From: a bacterium
GTDB lineage: Bacteria; Patescibacteriota; Minisyncoccia; UBA6257; UBA9933
Length of the DNA: 39,598 nucleotides
NCBI GenBank assembly: GCA_030693235.1
Contig: JAUYBE010000012.1
Location: 1 to 39,598, forward strand
Reading direction: 5' to 3'
Each line of letters starts with the position of its first letter. The stretch's first letter is position 1. The notes under the pieces are model-generated. The model searched no databases. It had not been told where the DNA came from and saw only the letters and a program-made list of their open reading frames with translations. Both the position numbers and the translations under genes were made by a program. Below, in pieces: positions 36,664 to 39,598 of the stretch.

Positions 36664-38058
36664 AATTCTCTTTATTGCTTCGTCAATTTCAGCTTTGGTT
36701 GTAAACCTTCCCAAGCTAAATCGCAGGCTTGATTTTATGCGATTTTCCGCCAAACCGCAAGATTTTAAAACATAAGATGGTTTTGAAGCGCGCGCCGAGC
36801 AAGCCGAACCGCCTGAAACCGCCACTCCGGCCAAATCCAATTTTATTAAAAGATCTTCGGATAATTTTCCGGGAAAATAAATATTTAAAATATTGGGCAA
36901 TTTATTGACGCCTAACGCCCGACATCTGACATCTGACGCTCCATTTATTTGTACTTTCGGGTTTATTTTTTTTAATTCTTTCCAAAAATAATCGGATAAT
37001 TTTTTAACCCTCTTATTCTCTAATTCGCGCGAATTAGAGATGAGTCCTACGGCCTTGGCAAAACCGACAATCGCCGCTACATTTTCCGTGCCTGAACGAA
37101 AACCGAATTCCTGGCCGCCGCCAACAACAATTGGTTTCACCAATTGTTGCAAATTCGAAATTCGAATATCGAAATTCGAAACTTGTTTATTTGGGGTTTG
37201 AGATTTAGTATTTAGAATTTGTTTAGAATTTCGAATTTCGTGCTTCGGATTTCTAATATATAGCGCTCCTGCTCCTTTCGGTCCGTAGATTTTATGAGAT
37301 GACAAAGTCATTAAATCAACGCCAAGTTTATTTACATCGCAATCTAAATATTGAAAAGATTGAACGGCGTCGGTGTGAAGCAACGGCAAAGCCGTTGCTA
37401 ATTCAGAATTATGTTTTTGCCGAAGGCAAATCCCCAGAGGGTCTATTAAGAATTTAGAATTATTTTTTCTTAATTCTGCATTCTGCATTCTGAATTTCCT
37501 GACAATTTCGACAATTGCCGAAATTGGCTGGATAGTTCCGATTTCATTATTCGCGTACATTATAGAAACTAAAACTGTTCGCTCGTTTAATGATTCTTTT
37601 AGTTTTTTTAAATCAACAAGCCCTTCGCGATCAACCGGCAGATAAATCACTTCAACGTCTTCGCTTTCCAAATCACGAACGGTTTCCAAAATAGATTCGT
37701 GTTCAATCGCCGAGACAATAATACGAGGTGTTAGGTTTTGGGTGTTAGGTGTTAGGGTATATTTTTGATTTTTATTACTAAAACCTAAAACCTGAAACCT
37801 AAAACCTTTTATAATCCCGCGCAGCGCCAAGTTATTCGCCTCGGTCGCCGAACCGGTAAAAATAACTTCACGGAAATTTGCTCCAATGACTTTGGCAATT
37901 TTCTCCCGCGATTCATCTATAGCCGCCATCGCTTCCTGACCAAAAAAATGAAGAGAGGAAGGATTGCCGAATTTCTGACAAAAATAAGGCTCCATGGCCT
38001 TTTTTACCAACGGATCAACCGGCGTGGTCGCGGCATAATCCAAATATATTCTCTTCAT
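36649..38058 (-). CDS. iscS: Cysteine desulfurase (IscS/NifS family), repeat-enlarged
   Basis: PLP enzyme releasing sulfur from cysteine for Fe-S clusters or tRNA thiolation. It has the start MKRIYLDYAATTPVDP, GSATEANNLALRG (69-81), AIEHESIL, the PLP lysine K256 in SSHKIYGPKG, GGGQEFGFRSGTENV (313-327) and the catalytic C420 in SGGSACSARASKPSYVL. At 469 residues it is about 80 longer than usual. The excess lies in repeat-encoded insertions at about 84-111, 189-227, 270-307, 341-348 and 374-385. The last codons overlap tRNA-Glu by 15 nt. The start overlaps the YkuK gene by 4 nt. With MnmA nearby, tRNA-Glu thiolation is a likely use. Confidence 0.94.
   Translation of the reverse strand: MKRIYLDYAATTPVDPLVKKAMEPYFCQKFGNPSSLHFFGQEAMAAIDESREKIAKVIGANFREVIFTGSATEANNLALRGIIKGFRFQVLGFSNKNQKYTLTPNTQNLTPRIIVSAIEHESILETVRDLESEDVEVIYLPVDREGLVDLKKLKESLNERTVLVSIMYANNEIGTIQPISAIVEIVRKFRMQNAELRKNNSKFLIDPLGICLRQKHNSELATALPLLHTDAVQSFQYLDCDVNKLGVDLMTLSSHKIYGPKGAGALYIRNPKHEIRNSKQILNTKSQTPNKQVSNFDIRISNLQQLVKPIVVGGGQEFGFRSGTENVAAIVGFAKAVGLISNSRELENKRVKKLSDYFWKELKKINPKVQINGASDVRCRALGVNKLPNILNIYFPGKLSEDLLIKLDLAGVAVSGGSACSARASKPSYVLKSCGLAENRIKSSLRFSLGRFTTKAEIDEAIKRIGPVV
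37017..37040. repeat. 24-nt perfect palindrome centred on CGCG in the desulfurase gene
   Basis: Arms TCTCTAATTCGC and complement, perfectly self-complementary, read in frame as SNSRELEN at residues 341-348. Confidence 0.85.
37138..37500. repeat. Repeat-rich insertions in the desulfurase gene
   Basis: 37138-37255 holds ATTTCGAAATTCG/ATTTAGAATTT-type tandems read as KHEIRNSKQILN and NFDIRISNLQQL. 37379-37399 is a hairpin AGCAACGGC-AAA-GCCGTTGCT (ATALPL region). 37416-37430 is TTTGCC-GAA-GGCAAA. 37471-37500 is a CTGCATTCTGCATTCTGAATT run (FRMQNAELRK). All keep the desulfurase frame open. Confidence 0.8.
37724..37807. repeat. GTGTTAGGT and AAACCTAAAACC tandems in the desulfurase gene
   Basis: GGTGTTAGGTTTTGGGTGTT units and AACCTAAAACCTGAAACC units flank a short unique segment and are partly complementary. 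They are read as FRFQVLGFSNKN and TLTPNTQNLTP. The same two units sit side by side between dprA and topA (21991-22062). Confidence 0.8.
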
Positions 38059-38552
38059 ACGTGCCTATCCGCCACTTTTGAAGCGGCATAGCTTTCCGGC
38101 TTGGTTCGGGCCTCAAAATCATAAGCCCGAATCATTCCAGTCATCTCCTGAATAAGCGCTTTTGTTTCGCCGTTTTCGCCGATATCAACATGAATTTCAA
38201 AATCAAACTCCGGAATGTCAAAAGTTTTAAGAACTGTTAAAATTTCTTTTGCCGCCTCGATTGAAAACAAGACTTCCTTGATAATCCTGTCTCTTAAAGT
38301 GTGGAATTTCGGCAATTTCGTTCTTCTCCAAAAATAACGGCCGCCGTTGCCGACGCGATGAATGACAATCGCCGTGATAAAATCTATTTTTTCTTCATTA
38401 TGGCCGTCGGAATCGCTGCCAATGATAATTTTATAGCGCCGGTTTTTGTCTTCGGACATAAAACGGGAAACCTCTTGGCTTATCTGCTCAATATTAAATT
38501 TTATTCCAAGCGAACTGTTAAAAAGATTGTCCATTGATTTTAAAAATAACAT
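38055..38552 (-). CDS. YkuK-like RNase H-fold protein (DUF458)
   Basis: A 165-residue soluble protein. The DUF458/YkuK pattern includes KIIIGSDSDGHNEEKIDFIT, then AIVIHRVGNGGRYFWRRTKL, LRDRIIKEVLFSIEAAKEI and FEIHVDIGENGETKALIQEM. Acidic residues in GSDSDG and HVDIG are placed like the metal ligands of an RNase H-like fold. Activity in the family is not well established. A second in-frame ATG at 38534 (MDNLFNSS) is an equally likely start. It overlaps the desulfurase gene by 4 nt and is presumably the first gene of that operon. Confidence 0.82.
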   Translation of the reverse strand: MLFLKSMDNLFNSSLGIKFNIEQISQEVSRFMSEDKNRRYKIIIGSDSDGHNEEKIDFITAIVIHRVGNGGRYFWRRTKLPKFHTLRDRIIKEVLFSIEAAKEILTVLKTFDIPEFDFEIHVDIGENGETKALIQEMTGMIRAYDFEARTKPESYAASKVADRHV

Positions 38553-38561
38553 TATTTAGGA

Positions 38562-38567
38562 TATAAT
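38562..38567 (+). promoter_or_regulatory. -10 box of the exonuclease gene, leaderless type
   Basis: TATAAT 7 nt before the ATG at 38575. No -35 at the usual distance is convincing (TTGATT at 38534-38539 is 22 nt away). Confidence 0.55.
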
Positions 38568-38574
38568 TCAACAA

Positions 38575-39450
38575 ATGAAAAACCTTATTCTTATTGACGC
38601 CAATTCTTTGATTCATCGCTGTTTCCACGCCTTGCCGCCCTTAACTGGACTGAATAATCAACCTGCTGGCGCGCTCTACGGATTATCAAGCGTTTTAATT
38701 AAAGTCCTGCGCGAACAAAAACCGGATTTTATCGCCGCTTTTTTTGACCGGCCAGAACCGACCTTCCGCAAAGAAATTTTTAACGAATATAAAATTCATC
38801 GGCCCAAAGCGCCGGACGAATTAATTTCCCAAATCATTGAGGCTCGTAATTTGGTCGAGGCTTTTGGAATAAAATTTTTTGAAGCTCCGGGCTTTGAAGC
38901 TGATGATTTAATCGGCAGCGCGGCGGAAAAATTTAAAAACGAACCTGATTTAAAAATCATTATTCTCACCGGAGATTTAGACTCTCTTCAATTAGTGGAA
39001 AACGACAAAGTGGTGGCGGAAACTTTTAAAAAGGGCGTCAGCGAAACAATAATTTACAATGAAGAGGCGGTAAAGGAACGCTATGGCGGACTCTTGCCCG
39101 CTCAAATTGCCGATTATAAAGGATTGGTCGGCGACCCCTCCGATAACATTCCCGGAGTTATGGGCATCGGCCCGAAAACCGCCGCGCCTTTAATCAAGAA
39201 TTATGGCAGTTTGGAAAATTTTCTGGAAAAAGGCGGAGTGGAAAAAAATTACGAAAAAATCATCAAATCCAAAGACATCGCTTTGTTGTCAAAAAAACTG
39301 GCCATTATCAAACGCGACGCTCCGCTCAATATTAATAATCTATCCGAATTAAAATACGATGGCCTGTCAAAAGAAGTTATTGAAAATTATTTTGAAAAAC
39401 TCGGATTTAAAAGCTTGATAAATAGAATCAACAATGGCCAAATCTTATAA
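38575..39450 (+). CDS. Stand-alone 5'-3' exonuclease (DNA polymerase I N-terminal domain homologue)
   Basis: A flap/5' nuclease for Okazaki fragment and repair processing. It has MKNLILIDANSLIHRCFHAL at the start, FFDRPEPTFRKE, GFEADDLIGSAA, LTGDLDSLQLV and the helix-hairpin-helix DNA-binding IPGVMGIGPKTAAPLIKNYG. Acidic metal-ligand residues are in place. The protein ends at residue 291, so no 3'-5' exonuclease or polymerase domain follows; the next gene is a pilin. Such stand-alone nucleases occur in several bacterial groups. Its final codons overlap the pilin start by 17 nt. Confidence 0.92.
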   Translation: MKNLILIDANSLIHRCFHALPPLTGLNNQPAGALYGLSSVLIKVLREQKPDFIAAFFDRPEPTFRKEIFNEYKIHRPKAPDELISQIIEARNLVEAFGIKFFEAPGFEADDLIGSAAEKFKNEPDLKIIILTGDLDSLQLVENDKVVAETFKKGVSETIIYNEEAVKERYGGLLPAQIADYKGLVGDPSDNIPGVMGIGPKTAAPLIKNYGSLENFLEKGGVEKNYEKIIKSKDIALLSKKLAIIKRDAPLNINNLSELKYDGLSKEVIENYFEKLGFKSLINRINNGQIL

Positions 39451-39598
39451 AAATTTTAAAAACGAACAATCCTTCACCCTCATCGAACTCCTTATCGTCA
39501 TCGGCGTTATCGCGGTTTTAGCCGTAGCCGTTGTTTTGGTTCTCAACCCGGCCCAACTTTTCAAAGAAGCCCGGGACGGCAAAAGATTATCCGAACTC
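39434..39598 (+). CDS. Type IV pilin-like protein, N-terminus only (cut by window edge)
   Basis: ATG at 39434 opens a frame running off the right edge (55 codons). After a short basic leader (MAKSYKNFKNEQS) comes FTLIELLIVIGVIAVLAVAV, the class III signal and hydrophobic N-terminal helix of type IV pilins, then LVLNPAQLFKEARDGKRLSE. The residue before the cleavage site is serine rather than the usual glycine; the conserved Glu5 is present. It could be the pilin for the PilO-like protein or a pseudopilin in DNA uptake. It overlaps the exonuclease gene by 17 nt in another frame. Confidence 0.85.
   Translation, partial: MAKSYKNFKNEQSFTLIELLIVIGVIAVLAVAVVLVLNPAQLFKEARDGKRLSEL

Noticed and set aside
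3-38058. Alternative genetic code with UGA as a sense codon
   Set aside because: UGA is used as a genuine stop (for example the RelA/SpoT gene) and the conserved proteins read correctly in the standard bacterial code.

Overview
The window looks like a chromosomal segment of a Candidate Phyla Radiation (Patescibacteria, probably Parcubacteria-type) bacterium. Reasons visible in the sequence: AT-rich DNA, very tight gene packing, a DUF5667 envelope protein, a competence and type IV pilus set (DprA, split ComEC, PilO, pilin), a stand-alone 5'-3' exonuclease in place of full DNA polymerase I, and many short dispersed repeats inside conserved genes. UGA is used as a stop. There is no rRNA, CRISPR array or insertion sequence.

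Layout. 1-4516 (minus): a possible carbon operon, AEC transporter, glycerate 2-kinase, small unknown protein, PEP synthase (cut by the left edge). 4623-9618 (minus): IleRS, methyltransferase, YdjM-like protein. 9680-11494 (plus): smpB, tmRNA, infC, rpmI, rplT, ending at a bidirectional terminator shared with a Nudix hydrolase and PolX (minus). 13790-16394 (minus): accessory stretch with a broken toxin-antitoxin pair, a HEPN protein and a secreted DUF5667 protein. 16686-20962 (minus): PilO-like protein, small membrane protein, tRNA-Ile, small membrane protein, membrane-anchored Clp-like ATPase, half-size MFS protein. 21089-26474 (plus): dprA, topA, RelA/SpoT, unknown protein. 26554-29762 (minus): PAP2 phosphatase, RodZ-like protein, FtsK. 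29805-31117 (plus): phosphohexomutase in two reading frames. 31174-38552 (minus): ComEC in two genes, CobO-type adenosyltransferase, MnmA, membrane protein, EF-P, tRNA-Val, tRNA-Glu, cysteine desulfurase, YkuK. Cysteine desulfurase and MnmA together fit tRNA 2-thiouridine synthesis. 38575-end (plus): exonuclease and the start of a pilin gene.

Most striking: (1) IleRS carries a complete histidine-phosphatase domain inside its catalytic body. (2) The smpB coding sequence runs 35 nt into the tmRNA, the cysteine desulfurase gene runs 15 nt into tRNA-Glu, and a start codon directly abuts the CCA end of tRNA-Ile. (3) Nearly every recognisable promoter puts the -10 box 6-9 nt before the start codon, predicting leaderless mRNAs. 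(4) Families of short palindromes and tandem repeats are inserted in frame in at least ten conserved genes and in the tmRNA. (5) A phosphohexomutase is split at the domain 1/2 boundary over a T_TTA_AAA slippery site with its own Shine-Dalgarno sequence. (6) A membrane-tethered Clp ATPase lacks its usual pore-loop aromatics.
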